From JBMYYR01 sp965243605 (GTDB lineage Bacteria > Bacteroidota > Bacteroidia > Flavobacteriales > CAJXXR01), in assembly GCA_965243605.1 (NCBI GenBank), contig CBDEVQ010000103.1:27638-91637 (forward strand): DNA of 64,000 nt, in the 5' to 3' direction. Under the pieces are notes generated by a model, which ran no database searches, was not told the origin of the DNA, and saw nothing but the letters and a program-made list of their open reading frames with translations. The first letter of the stretch is position 1. Each line of letters begins with the position of its first letter. Below, piece after piece: positions 8,134 to 17,204 of this stretch. Made by a program: the position numbers and the translations under genes.

Positions 8134-9465
8134 ATGACAAAAACACTAATAAAAAACGCAACAATTGTTAATGAAGGAATTCAGTTTGAAGGAGATTTAT
8201 TAATAAAAGGAGATCGAATAGAAAAAATTGGTAAGGATATAACTGATGCAACGGCTAATGTAATTGATGCTTCAGGATGTTTTTTGGTGCCAGGTGTGAT
8301 CGATGATCAGGTACATTTTAGAGAACCAGGTCTTACACATAAAGCCGATATCTATACAGAAAGTAGAGCCGCTGCAGCAGGAGGTATAACCACGTTTATG
8401 GAAATGCCAAATACTGTTCCTCAAGCTTTAACGCAGTCTTTATTACAAGATAAATATGACATTGCGGATAAAGCATCTTTTACCAATTATTCATTTTTTA
8501 TGGGGGCTTCAAACGATAATATCGATGAAGTATTAAAAACGAACCCAAAGAATGTAGCAGGAATAAAAGTTTTCATGGGAAGTTCTACTGGGAACATGCT
8601 TGTTGATAATGAAAAAACGCTAGAAAACATCTTTACAAATAGCCCAATGTTGGTTGCAACACATTGTGAAGACGAAGAAACAATAAGACATAACACTGAA
8701 ATATACAAACGTAAATACGGTGAGAATGTTCCTATTTCTAGCCACCCAGAAATAAGATCTGCCGAAGCGTGTTATATTTCATCGTCTATGGCCGTTAATT
8801 TGGCCAAAAAATTAGATACTCGTTTACATATTCTTCATATTTCTACAGAAAAGGAATTAGAGCTATTTGATAATTCAAAGCCTTTGTCTGAAAAGAAAAT
8901 AACAGCTGAAGTTTGTGTTCACCATTTATATTTTGATGATACCATGTATGACGAAAAAGGAACATACATCAAGTGGAATCCAGCTGTAAAGTCAGCAGCA
9001 GATAAAAATGCACTATGGAAAGCCCTGTTAGATGATCGATTAGATATTATTGCAACAGATCATGCTCCTCATACAATTGAAGAAAAAGAAAACACGTATT
9101 TTAAAGCACCATCAGGAGGACCTTTAGTTCAACATTCATTACCATTAATGTTTGATATGGTAACCGAAGGAAAGATATCTTACGAAAGAGTTATTGAGAA
9201 AATGTGTCACGCTCCTGCGGAATGTTTTAACGTTAAAGAAAGAGGATACTTAAGAGAAGGGTACTTTGCTGATGTCGTATTAATTAAGAAATCAGATTGG
9301 ACTGTATCTAAAGACAATATTTTATACAAATGTAACTGGTCACCGTTTGAAGGAAGATCATTTGCTCATAAAGTTGACAAAACGTTTGTGAATGGAACAC
9401 TTGTATATAGTAACGGTGAAATATTAAAAGAATCTTCGGGTCAACGTGTAGAATTTAATCGTTAA
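8134..9465 (+). CDS. pyrC: Dihydroorotase
   Basis: Zinc amidohydrolase that closes carbamoyl aspartate to dihydroorotate in pyrimidine synthesis. It has 443 residues. The metal motif near residue 58 reads DDQVHFREPG, so the first histidine of the usual HxH pair is glutamine. Other catalytic pieces are in place: HCEDEET, HILHIST and the ATDHAPHT aspartate. The same variant motif is known, from memory, in other Bacteroidota dihydroorotases including a Porphyromonas protein of solved structure, so I still call it an active enzyme. It lies in an operon with GT2 and DUF4296, a common neighbourhood in this phylum. Confidence 0.92.
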   Translation: MTKTLIKNATIVNEGIQFEGDLLIKGDRIEKIGKDITDATANVIDASGCFLVPGVIDDQVHFREPGLTHKADIYTESRAAAAGGITTFMEMPNTVPQALTQSLLQDKYDIADKASFTNYSFFMGASNDNIDEVLKTNPKNVAGIKVFMGSSTGNMLVDNEKTLENIFTNSPMLVATHCEDEETIRHNTEIYKRKYGENVPISSHPEIRSAEACYISSSMAVNLAKKLDTRLHILHISTEKELELFDNSKPLSEKKITAEVCVHHLYFDDTMYDEKGTYIKWNPAVKSAADKNALWKALLDDRLDIIATDHAPHTIEEKENTYFKAPSGGPLVQHSLPLMFDMVTEGKISYERVIEKMCHAPAECFNVKERGYLREGYFADVVLIKKSDWTVSKDNILYKCNWSPFEGRSFAHKVDKTFVNGTLVYSNGEILKESSGQRVEFNR

Positions 9466-9467
9466 TC

Positions 9468-9839
9468 ATGAGATTTATTCTTTCGTTATTCATTGTCGCT
9501 AATATTTTAAGTTGTGAACCAGTAGATAGAACTGAAGGATTAGAATGCCAAATGTCGTCCGATCAATTAAAATTGATATTGGACGACGTTTTTATATATG
9601 AAGCAACAAAAAACTCGAAATCATTGGACAGTTTAAGTTTGTCATATTCGAAATCTGATGTTTATAAATTTATCTACAAAAAACACAATACAAATAGACT
9701 AGAAATACAAGAAGCTATAGAGTGTTTTACTGCTAAGAAAGAATTAGTCCCCTTATTAAAAGATATAGAAATATCATATAAAGAGTGGAGAACTAATCCT
9801 CAATTTCAAATAGATGAAAGCAAAGATTCAGTACAATAA
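9468..9839 (+). CDS. DUF4296-type lipoprotein
   Basis: Small exported protein of 123 residues. The first 16 residues are a lipoprotein signal (NILSC, lipid on C16), placing it at the outer or inner membrane facing the periplasm. The region after residue 28 (MSSDQLKLILDDVFIYEA) resembles the DUF4296 start, and position directly after dihydroorotase is the usual one for that family in Flavobacteriia. The function is unknown. Its last 26 bases overlap the start of the cyclase gene in another frame. Confidence 0.7.
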   Translation: MRFILSLFIVANILSCEPVDRTEGLECQMSSDQLKLILDDVFIYEATKNSKSLDSLSLSYSKSDVYKFIYKKHNTNRLEIQEAIECFTAKKELVPLLKDIEISYKEWRTNPQFQIDESKDSVQ

Positions 9840-10563
9840 TACAGAATACACAATAGATCTATCAGCTCCTGTAGATATATCAATAGAAATGAGCGACAAA
9901 TCTGTTCAAGCTTGGTATCAAGACCATTTGAGGATAGAGCCTGTTGTTGATGGCGAATTTATAGGAGAAGTAAAGTCTGGTGCTCCAGTAAATTTTAGAA
10001 ATATAAAATTTAACCCTCATGCACATGGAACGCACACAGAATGCTATGGTCATATAAGCGAAGAGTGGGTTAGTGTTTCAGAATGTATTACCGATTATTT
10101 TCACTTTGCTAAGCTTATTACAATAGAACCGGAAAGAATAGAGAATGGAGACCTTGTAATAACAAAAGCCTCACTCGAAGATTTGTTAGAAGAAAATAAA
10201 AACAATGTTACCGCATTAATTATTAGAACCACACCTAATGATGTAAACAAGCAAATATTGGATTACTCTAATACAAATCCACCATATATTTTAGACGATG
10301 CAATGGAATACATTGTTCGTTTAAATATTAATCATTTATTGATAGACTTACCTTCTGTAGATAAAGAGCAAGATGAGGGTAAGCTATTAGCACATAGGGT
10401 ATTTTGGAATTACCCGAATAAAATTAGAGAACATGCTAGTATTACAGAAATGATTTATGTTCCGAATAACGTTATTGATGGTTGTTATTTTACCCAGATA
10501 CAATTTCCAAAGTTTAATAATGATGCTAGTCCTAGTCGCATATTTATTTATTCAATACATTAA
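9814..10563 (+). CDS. Cyclase family protein (kynurenine formamidase-like)
   Basis: Metal-dependent hydrolase of the cyclase/KynB fold, whose members hydrolyse amides or lactones such as N-formylkynurenine. The signature histidine cluster HAHGTHTECYGH lies near residues 69-80, with a second region DLPSVDKEQDEG that fits the conserved DxxSxD-type loop. 249 residues is usual. It overlaps the DUF4296 gene by 26 bp and so is translationally coupled. No tryptophan-degradation genes are near, so the substrate is left open. Confidence 0.8.
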   Translation: MKAKIQYNNTEYTIDLSAPVDISIEMSDKSVQAWYQDHLRIEPVVDGEFIGEVKSGAPVNFRNIKFNPHAHGTHTECYGHISEEWVSVSECITDYFHFAKLITIEPERIENGDLVITKASLEDLLEENKNNVTALIIRTTPNDVNKQILDYSNTNPPYILDDAMEYIVRLNINHLLIDLPSVDKEQDEGKLLAHRVFWNYPNKIREHASITEMIYVPNNVIDGCYFTQIQFPKFNNDASPSRIFIYSIH

Positions 10564-10703
10564 ATTGATCGCATCTTAAATATATTATTATATTTTTGAA
10601 GGATAAAGTATATTAATCAAGAATAGACAGTTTTAAAAAAAACAGTTTACTTAAGATCATATTAATAACGTATATTGCCATTTTACAAAAAAAAAGAAAG
10701 CTA

Positions 10704-11684
10704 ATGAAGACAATTGTAGCCTCGCTTAAAGATCAATTGAAAGATGCTAAATCTATTGCTGAATCCATTACAATAAAAAATGTTAAACCATTTAATCATA
10801 TCGTAATTACGGGGTTAGGTGGTTCTGGAATAGGAGGTGGTATTGTTAATGATTTAGTATACAATACTATAAAAATACCCATTACGTTAAATAAAGGATA
10901 TGAATTACCAGCCAGTGTTGATGAAAATACGCTTGTAATTGTATCTTCTTTTTCTGGGAATACAGAAGAAACCGTCATTTGTTTAAATCAAGCTATTGAA
11001 GCTAAGTCTTCAATTTTTTGTATTACATCAGGAGGTCAAGTTTTAGAAACTGCTCAATCTTTAGGTTTAGATTACATTCAATTACCTAAAGCGGAATCTC
11101 CAAGAACAATGCTTAGTTATTCAATAACACAAATGGTATATGCCTTAAATGCATATAATTTATTAGGTGATATTGATTTAGATGCTCAAATGAATGGAGC
11201 AATTGCATTAATAGAGACTAAAACACAAGATATTCAAGCTACAGCGGATAAATTGGCTAAATTTTTCTATAAAAAATTACCTGTATTATATTCAGTAGAT
11301 GGTTTTAGTGGAGTTTGTGAACGTTTCAGACAACAAATTAACGAAAATGCTAAAATGTTATGTTGGCATCATATTGTTCCTGAAATGAATCATAATGAGT
11401 TAGTAGGTTGGACAGAAAAGCACGATGATATTTCCGTTCTATTTATGAGAAACACAAGTGATCATAAGAGAAATGCAGTAAGAGTTAACTTGAATAAAGA
11501 AATCGTAGCCAAATACTCTAATACAATGGAAATTTTTTCATTGGGTGAAAATCATTTAGAAAGAACAATGTATTGGATTCATTTAGGTGATTGGGTATCA
11601 ATATTTTTATCAGAAATGAATGCTGTTGATGCCGTAGAGGTTAATGTTATTGATTTTTTAAAATCTGAATTAGGTAAAGCATAA
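10704..11684 (+). CDS. Bifunctional phosphoglucose/phosphomannose isomerase
   Basis: SIS-fold isomerase that interconverts glucose-6-P, mannose-6-P and fructose-6-P in the cytoplasm. The sugar-phosphate site is visible in GLGGSGIGG (about residue 37) and SSFSGNTEET (about residue 80). ESPRTMLSY and PEMNHNELVGW carry the catalytic Glu and His. At 326 residues it is the compact dual-specificity form. First gene of a tight operon with lipB, ftsX, DUF3098, uppP and a glycosyltransferase; the following gaps are 1, 0, 4, 17 and 4 bases. Confidence 0.9.
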   Translation: MKTIVASLKDQLKDAKSIAESITIKNVKPFNHIVITGLGGSGIGGGIVNDLVYNTIKIPITLNKGYELPASVDENTLVIVSSFSGNTEETVICLNQAIEAKSSIFCITSGGQVLETAQSLGLDYIQLPKAESPRTMLSYSITQMVYALNAYNLLGDIDLDAQMNGAIALIETKTQDIQATADKLAKFFYKKLPVLYSVDGFSGVCERFRQQINENAKMLCWHHIVPEMNHNELVGWTEKHDDISVLFMRNTSDHKRNAVRVNLNKEIVAKYSNTMEIFSLGENHLERTMYWIHLGDWVSIFLSEMNAVDAVEVNVIDFLKSELGKA

Positions 11685-11685
11685 C

Positions 11686-12384
11686 ATGAAAAATGTAAAT
11701 GTTGAATTCTTAGGAAATATAGATTACAAAGAGGCTTGGGATTATCAAGAAAAACTTTTTGGAGCTATTTTAGAACAAAAATCTGCAAATAAGAAATTAC
11801 CAGAAGACGAACAAGTAATAATGGATAACCATTTACTTGTTTGTGAACACCCACATGTATACACCTTAGGTAAAAGTGGGAAGTTTGAACATTTACTGAT
11901 TAACAACAAGCAATTAGAAGAGAAAGGGGCTAAATATTACAAGATTAATAGAGGTGGTGACATTACATACCACGGTCCTGGACAAATTGTAATGTATCCG
12001 ATATTTGATTTAGACCAATTTTTTACCGATATCCATAAATACTTAAGATATTTAGAAGAAGCTGTGATAAGAACTTTAGCAGAGTACGATATTAAAGCGG
12101 AACGATCAGAAGGAGAAACAGGAGTTTGGTTAGATGTAGGAACCATGAATGCACGTAAAATATGTGCTATGGGAGTTAGAGCAAGCCGTTGGGTAACAAT
12201 GCACGGATTAGCATTTAATATTAATACGGATCTGGATTATTTCACCAATATTATTCCATGTGGAATAACGGATAAAGCAGTAACCTCATTAAATATTGAA
12301 TTGAGAAGAACAGTTAATCAAAAAGAAGTTGAACAAAAGCTTATTAAGCATTTGCAAGATCTTTTTGAGTATAAAACATTATAG
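11686..12384 (+). CDS. lipB: Lipoyl(octanoyl) transferase
   Basis: Transfers octanoyl groups from acyl carrier protein to the lipoyl domains of 2-oxoacid dehydrogenases. The substrate-tunnel motif NRGGDITYHGPGQ is at about residues 87-99. The catalytic cysteine and lysine lie in NIIPCGITDKAVTS and KICAMGVRASRW. 232 residues. The stop codon is immediately followed by the ftsX ATG. A lipoate-dependent E1 dehydrogenase is also encoded in this window at 54332-56398. Confidence 0.95.
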   Translation: MKNVNVEFLGNIDYKEAWDYQEKLFGAILEQKSANKKLPEDEQVIMDNHLLVCEHPHVYTLGKSGKFEHLLINNKQLEEKGAKYYKINRGGDITYHGPGQIVMYPIFDLDQFFTDIHKYLRYLEEAVIRTLAEYDIKAERSEGETGVWLDVGTMNARKICAMGVRASRWVTMHGLAFNINTDLDYFTNIIPCGITDKAVTSLNIELRRTVNQKEVEQKLIKHLQDLFEYKTL

Positions 12385-13266
12385 ATGAATACATCTCTAC
12401 AGAAAAAAAAGCAAAATAAGAGAGTTAAATTGGCCTTTACAACTGTATTGGTTAGTTCATCTCTTCTTTTATTTATGTTAGGACTGTGGGTAAATGTAAT
12501 GTTGTCTGCCAATCAATTTTCAAAAAAAATAAAAGAAGAAATTACATTAACAGTCTATATAGATCCTATGGCGAAGGATGTAGATGTTAAGAATTTTGAT
12601 AAAAAAATTAAACGCTATGAAGGCGTTAATAAAGTAGAGTTTATTGGTAAAGAAGAGGCCGCTAAAAATATGGAGGCAGAAATAGGCTCTCAAGTATTAG
12701 AGCTGTTAGATTTTAATCCATTTTTTGATGCTTATGATATTTACTTTAATGCTGATTTTGTTAATATTGACAAAATAGAGTCTTTAGAATCGGAATTAAA
12801 GAAAAGTGATGTTGTATATAAGGTAACTTATGATAAATCAATCATATTAAAACTAAATCAAAATATTCAGGTAATTAGCCTAGTAATTATGGGCTTATGC
12901 TTAATATTTTTATTTATTGCCATTACTTTAATATACAATTCTATTCGATTGTCTGTTCATTCTAAAAGGTTCTCAATTAGAACAATGCAACTTGTTGGAG
13001 CCTCAAGTTGGTTTATTAGAAAACCATTTTTAAAAACAAGTCTAATTCAAGGTTTATTAGCTAGTGGTATTGCAATAGCATTGAATTATAGCGTCTTAAA
13101 GTATTTGAATTCTAGTATTCCAAGTTTCAATTTTTTATCCGATTTTAACACTTTCTTACTAAGTGCAATATTGATATTTACATTTGGAATTGTACTTTCG
13201 TTATTAAGTACAACATTTGCGGTGAAAAAATATTTACACGCACATCTTTCTGAATTATACACTTAA
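12385..13266 (+). CDS. ftsX: Cell division permease-like protein FtsX
   Basis: Inner membrane partner of FtsE that controls peptidoglycan hydrolases at the division site. The 293-residue protein has a cytoplasmic basic N-terminus, a first transmembrane segment at about 15-40, and a periplasmic domain (about 41-165) starting EEITLTVYIDP. Three more membrane helices follow in the FtsX domain with the RTMQLVGASSWFIRKPF signature. No ftsE is adjacent, as usual in Bacteroidota. Confidence 0.9.
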   Translation: MNTSLQKKKQNKRVKLAFTTVLVSSSLLLFMLGLWVNVMLSANQFSKKIKEEITLTVYIDPMAKDVDVKNFDKKIKRYEGVNKVEFIGKEEAAKNMEAEIGSQVLELLDFNPFFDAYDIYFNADFVNIDKIESLESELKKSDVVYKVTYDKSIILKLNQNIQVISLVIMGLCLIFLFIAITLIYNSIRLSVHSKRFSIRTMQLVGASSWFIRKPFLKTSLIQGLLASGIAIALNYSVLKYLNSSIPSFNFLSDFNTFLLSAILIFTFGIVLSLLSTTFAVKKYLHAHLSELYT

Positions 13267-13270
13267 AACT

Positions 13271-13510
13271 ATGACAAAAGAAAAAAATACTGGTTTGTTT
13301 GGTCCAACAAACTATAAATTATTAATGTTAGGACTTGCTATTAGTTTAGTTGGATTTATTTTAATGATAGGAGGTGGTTCAGAAGATGGACTGACTTTTA
13401 ACCCTGAAATTTTTAATTTCCAACGTATCACATTAGCTCCAATAGTTATTTTAATTGGTCTTGTGATTGATATTGTTGCTATTATGAAAGGCGGAGAAAG
13501 CAATAAATAA
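13271..13510 (+). CDS. DUF3098 family membrane protein
   Basis: 79-residue protein with two hydrophobic helices (about 14-34 and 55-72) separated by a short loop with a GGSEDG turn. The family is found mainly in Bacteroidota, almost always between ftsX and uppP, as here. Function unknown; the constant position points to envelope synthesis or division. Confidence 0.8.
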   Translation: MTKEKNTGLFGPTNYKLLMLGLAISLVGFILMIGGGSEDGLTFNPEIFNFQRITLAPIVILIGLVIDIVAIMKGGESNK

Positions 13511-13527
13511 TACTAGAAATAGAAAGC

Positions 13528-14310
13528 ATGGATTATATTCAGGCATTAATTCTTGGGGTTATTCAAGGATTAACCGAATTTTTACCGGTAAGCAGTAGTG
13601 GTCATCTAGAATTGGGTAAAGCTATATTAGGTTCTGTACCTGAAGAGAATTTAACGTTTACTGTCATATTACATTTTGCAACAGCATTAAGTACAATCTT
13701 GATCTTTAGGAAGGATATCATAAAGATAATATCGGGATTATTTCAGTTTAAAAACAATGAAGAGTTCAAGTTTTCATTGAAAATTGTTCTATCCATGATT
13801 CCAGCGGCATTAGTTGGAGTGCTTTTAGAAGATCAGATAGACTCTATGTTTAATGGTAATGTGTTTTTTGTAGGGTGTATGTTGCTTTTAACAGCTGGAC
13901 TCCTTCTTTTAGCCGACAAGGCTAAAAACACAGGGAAAACACTTAGTGAGAAAAGTGCTATAATAATAGGTGTTTCTCAAGCTATAGCCATCTTACCAGG
14001 AATCTCTAGATCTGGAGCTACTATTTCTACAGCTGTATTATTAGGTGTTGATAAAGAACAATCTGCTCGATTCTCTTTTTTAATGGTTGTACCATTGATC
14101 TTTGGGAAGATTGCGAAAGATGTTTTAGGGGGTGAAATTAGCCTTCAATCTTCTGAAACTATTCCTATGTTAATCGGATTTTTAGCAGCTTTCTTTACGG
14201 GGTTATTAGCCTGTACTTGGATGATTAAATTAGTGAAAAATAGTAAGCTAAGTTATTTTTCTATTTACTGTTTAATTGTTGGAATAATAGCTATTGGAGT
14301 AAGTCTTTAA
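13528..14310 (+). CDS. uppP: Undecaprenyl-diphosphatase
   Basis: Integral membrane phosphatase (BacA type) that recycles undecaprenyl diphosphate to the monophosphate carrier for peptidoglycan and surface polysaccharides. Conserved motif 1 is QGLTEFLPVSSSGHLEL (residues about 14-30) with the catalytic glutamate, and motif 2 is PGISRSGATIST. Eight hydrophobic segments fit the family at 260 residues. Confidence 0.95.
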   Translation: MDYIQALILGVIQGLTEFLPVSSSGHLELGKAILGSVPEENLTFTVILHFATALSTILIFRKDIIKIISGLFQFKNNEEFKFSLKIVLSMIPAALVGVLLEDQIDSMFNGNVFFVGCMLLLTAGLLLLADKAKNTGKTLSEKSAIIIGVSQAIAILPGISRSGATISTAVLLGVDKEQSARFSFLMVVPLIFGKIAKDVLGGEISLQSSETIPMLIGFLAAFFTGLLACTWMIKLVKNSKLSYFSIYCLIVGIIAIGVSL

Positions 14311-14314
14311 TTAG

Positions 14315-15325
14315 ATGAAGGTGTTAATTGCTCCCTTAAATTGGGGAATAGGACACGCAACTCGATCTATTCCTTTAATAGAGCACCATTTAAGTAAGGG
14401 TAATACAGTAATAATTGCAAGTTCTGGGAATGCCTTGGACTTACTCATTAATCGGTTTCCTACCTTAACTTATATTACATTACCTGATTATAGAATTAAG
14501 TATTATAAGAATATTCCAGTATGGGCTTCTATATGCTTACAAGGCATTAGAATTTTAAAAGCAATAAGGGCAGAGCATATATTTATACAAAAATATTGCT
14601 CAGAAAATGTAATAGATTTAATTGTTTCTGATAACAGATATGGAGTTTACCACTCGGAGATTCACTCTCAATTTATTTGCCATCAATTAAACCCATTAGT
14701 ACCTATTGCAATATTTCAGAGAGCAATAGAGTATATTCATAGATATTTATGTAAAGGTTTTAACGAGATATTAGTTCCCGACTATAAAGATTCTTCCAAT
14801 AGATTAACAGGGAAACTTTCAAAGATTACCTTAAAGTGGCAATCTAAAATAAAATTTATTGGTCCTTTATCTCACCTTAATTTTTCTGTTTCTGAAAATA
14901 GTAATGAGAAGATATCAGATGTATTAGTACTTTTATCAGGAATTGAGCCACAAAGATCTGTCCTAGAACAATTAATAATAAGTCAATTACAAGGAGTTAA
15001 TAACTCTGTAACTATAGTAGGAGGTAAGATTAATGATAATAATAATCCTCAAGGTAATATTAGATATTTTTCTTTTCTAAATAAATTGAGGTTAGAACAG
15101 GAAATAAATAAGGCTAAATATATTATATGTAGATCTGGATATAGTACAATAATGGATCTGCATTTACTTAAAAATAAGATATTGCTCTATATACCAACAC
15201 CAGGACAAACCGAACAAGAGTACTTAGCAACTTATTTAAGTCAAAAGCATATCAATATGTATATGCAATCTCAAAGTAAATTAGATATCAAAAAATTAAT
15301 CGTAAACGTTACCAACAATAACTAA
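14315..15325 (+). CDS. MurG-like glycosyltransferase
   Basis: 336-residue GT-B type protein. The N-terminus MKVLIAPLNWGIGHATRS has the glycine-histidine loop typical of MurG and related UDP-GlcNAc transferases. The C-terminal domain has YIICRSGYSTIMDLHLL and IPTPGQTEQEYLA, which match the nucleotide-sugar site of glycosyltransferase family 28 C-terminal domains. No signal peptide. It ends the uppP operon, suggesting use of a lipid or cell-surface acceptor, but the acceptor is unknown. Its last 30 bases overlap the 3' end of the Crp/Fnr gene on the other strand. Confidence 0.72.
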   Translation: MKVLIAPLNWGIGHATRSIPLIEHHLSKGNTVIIASSGNALDLLINRFPTLTYITLPDYRIKYYKNIPVWASICLQGIRILKAIRAEHIFIQKYCSENVIDLIVSDNRYGVYHSEIHSQFICHQLNPLVPIAIFQRAIEYIHRYLCKGFNEILVPDYKDSSNRLTGKLSKITLKWQSKIKFIGPLSHLNFSVSENSNEKISDVLVLLSGIEPQRSVLEQLIISQLQGVNNSVTIVGGKINDNNNPQGNIRYFSFLNKLRLEQEINKAKYIICRSGYSTIMDLHLLKNKILLYIPTPGQTEQEYLATYLSQKHINMYMQSQSKLDIKKLIVNVTNNN

Positions 15326-16006
15326 TTGATTTGGCTTTAAGACCTTAATGTTTCTACCTTTAAGTTCAATAAGACCATCTTTTTTAAATTCAGATAACAA
15401 ACGAATAACAGACTCAGTAGCTGTTCCAACAAAACTTGCAATTTCTTCCCTCGTAAGTTTAACCTCTAAAAACCCTTCACTATTTTCTCCAAATGTTTCC
15501 TTTAGTATAAGAAGAACTTCTGCTAAACGTTCTCTAACTGTTTTTTGAGCTAAATTGGTAATTATTTTATTTGCTTCTCCAATTTCATGGCACGCAACCT
15601 CCATTAATTTACGGGTAAACATATTATTTATAGAGAGGGTATCAAATAAAAACTGCTTAGGAATAAAACAAACCGAAACATCATCTAAAGCAGCAGCTGA
15701 AACAGAAAGGGGCTCGTCACTTAATATAGACTTATAACCTATCATATCTCCAGTTTTAGCAAAACGGATAATCTGCTCTTTTCCTTCTGGTCCAATTCTA
15801 AACATTTTAACCTTACCAGAATGAATACAATAAACACCAGGTAACCTACTGTTTTCTTGAAAGATATATTGTCCTTTCTTGAAGAATCCACAAGACTTTT
15901 GTTGGCTTAACGTTTCCAATTCGTCTTTTCTTAAATCAGAGAAAACAGAATGTTGCTTGTTTGCACAGCTCATGCAGTTCGGAATGGTAGTTTTAGATGT
16001 TTTCAT
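15296..16006 (-). CDS. Crp/Fnr family transcriptional regulator with conserved cysteines
   Basis: 236-residue regulator with an N-terminal cyclic-nucleotide-binding fold (about 20-140) and a C-terminal winged helix (about 160-225) whose recognition helix lies in TREEIASFVGTATESVIRLL. Cysteines C11 and C14 form a CxxC at the N-terminus, with C39, C60 and C113. C113 (VSVCFIP) aligns with the cluster-ligating Cys122 of E. coli FNR (MVCEIP). This suggests oxygen or redox sensing by an Fe-S cluster, although the third N-terminal cysteine of FNR is displaced. Residues for cAMP binding are not evident. It lies alone, tail-to-tail with the glycosyltransferase. Confidence 0.85.
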   Translation of the reverse strand: MKTSKTTIPNCMSCANKQHSVFSDLRKDELETLSQQKSCGFFKKGQYIFQENSRLPGVYCIHSGKVKMFRIGPEGKEQIIRFAKTGDMIGYKSILSDEPLSVSAAALDDVSVCFIPKQFLFDTLSINNMFTRKLMEVACHEIGEANKIITNLAQKTVRERLAEVLLILKETFGENSEGFLEVKLTREEIASFVGTATESVIRLLSEFKKDGLIELKGRNIKVLKPNQLVIVGNVYD

Positions 16007-16051
16007 AATAATGAAATGGTTGGTTGTGTCTGTAAGTTATGAAACCTTTTG

Positions 16052-16059
16052 CAAAGATG
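16052..16059 (-). promoter_or_regulatory. Candidate -7 box for the Crp/Fnr gene
   Basis: Minus strand CATCTTTG differs from TAnnTTTG only by the first base, 46 bases upstream of the ATG. Weak call. Confidence 0.3.
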
Positions 16060-16267
16060 AGGAAAAGATTGCTATTAATTTGAAAAGAGTGACACAGAAT
16101 AACCATTCATTCATGTTTTTGGTATTAAATAACGAGGTAAGTGTAAAGTATTCATTTTAATATGATTTTCAAAAAATAAATCCTTCTAGGATTACCGTAT
16201 CATAAACAAATATTCAATAAATATCATTTAAATAATCTAATTATACATGACTCAAGTAATTATATTG

Positions 16268-16275
16268 TACCTTTG
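16268..16275 (+). promoter_or_regulatory. -7 promoter box for era-der
   Basis: TACCTTTG matches TAnnTTTG and stands 30 bases before the era ATG. The remainder of the gap 16007-16304 shows nothing else I can name. Confidence 0.5.
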
Positions 16276-16304
16276 CAGATTCAAATAAGTAACAGGCTAA
16301 TACT

Positions 16305-17186
16305 ATGGCACATAAATCAGGTTTTGTAAATATTGTTGGAAATCCAAATGTTGGTAAATCAACATTTATGAATGCCCTTCTGGGTGAAAAGCTTTCCATT
16401 ATTACATCGAAAGCCCAAACTACACGTCATCGTATTTTTGGTATTTTCAATGATGATGAACATCAAATAGTATTCTCGGATACACCGGGAATAATTAAAC
16501 CAAGTTATGCTCTTCAAGAGAATATGATGCATTTTGCACATTCTACTTTAAAAGATGCTGACATTTTAATTTTAATGACAACGATTAAAGAGAAATCTTT
16601 AAAGGATGAATTGTTTTTAGATACTATATCTAAAATGAATGTTCCGTTGTTAGTATTGATTAATAAAATTGATTTATCAAATCAAGAAGAACTAGAACGT
16701 GCTGTTGCTTTTTGGGAAGAAAAATTTCCTAATGCAGAAGTTTATCCAATTTCAGCATTAGAAGAGTTTAATACAGATATGGTTCTAAAACGTGTAAAAG
16801 ATCTTTTAGATGAAGGACCAGCATATTTTGATAAAGATGCAATAACGGATAAACCAGAACGATTTTTTGTTTCTGAAATTATTCGAGAAAAAGTATTACT
16901 TAACTACCAAAAGGAAATACCTTATAGTGTAGAGGTTGTTGTTGAATCTTTTAAGGAAGAAGAAGATATTATTAGAATATCTGCTGTATTATATGTGACT
17001 AGAGATTCTCAAAAAGGAATTATCATAGGTCATAAAGGAAAAGAAATTAAACGTGTCGGTTCTCAGGCACGTCGTGATATTGAACGTTTTTTAGGTAAAA
17101 AAGTATTTTTAGAAACTTTCGTTAAGGTTAGTAAGAACTGGAGAGAGAATGAAAAACAACTGAAAAGATTCGGATATCAACAATAA
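16305..17186 (+). CDS. era: Ribosome-assembly GTPase Era
   Basis: GTPase that binds the 3' end of 16S rRNA and checks 30S maturation. G1 motif GNPNVGKST lies at about residues 12-20, followed by DTPG (G3) and NKID (G4). The C-terminal KH domain has the GIIIGHKGKEIKRVG signature (about 242-256). 293 residues, usual length. It is followed by der after 18 bp and shares the promoter. Confidence 0.97.
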   Translation: MAHKSGFVNIVGNPNVGKSTFMNALLGEKLSIITSKAQTTRHRIFGIFNDDEHQIVFSDTPGIIKPSYALQENMMHFAHSTLKDADILILMTTIKEKSLKDELFLDTISKMNVPLLVLINKIDLSNQEELERAVAFWEEKFPNAEVYPISALEEFNTDMVLKRVKDLLDEGPAYFDKDAITDKPERFFVSEIIREKVLLNYQKEIPYSVEVVVESFKEEEDIIRISAVLYVTRDSQKGIIIGHKGKEIKRVGSQARRDIERFLGKKVFLETFVKVSKNWRENEKQLKRFGYQQ

Positions 17187-17204
17187 TTTATAGAAGGAAA
17201 AAAC

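Noticed and set aside
15879..16160. 93-codon frame opposite and upstream of the Crp/Fnr gene
   Set aside because: It starts antisense inside a well-supported gene and shows no protein-like composition.
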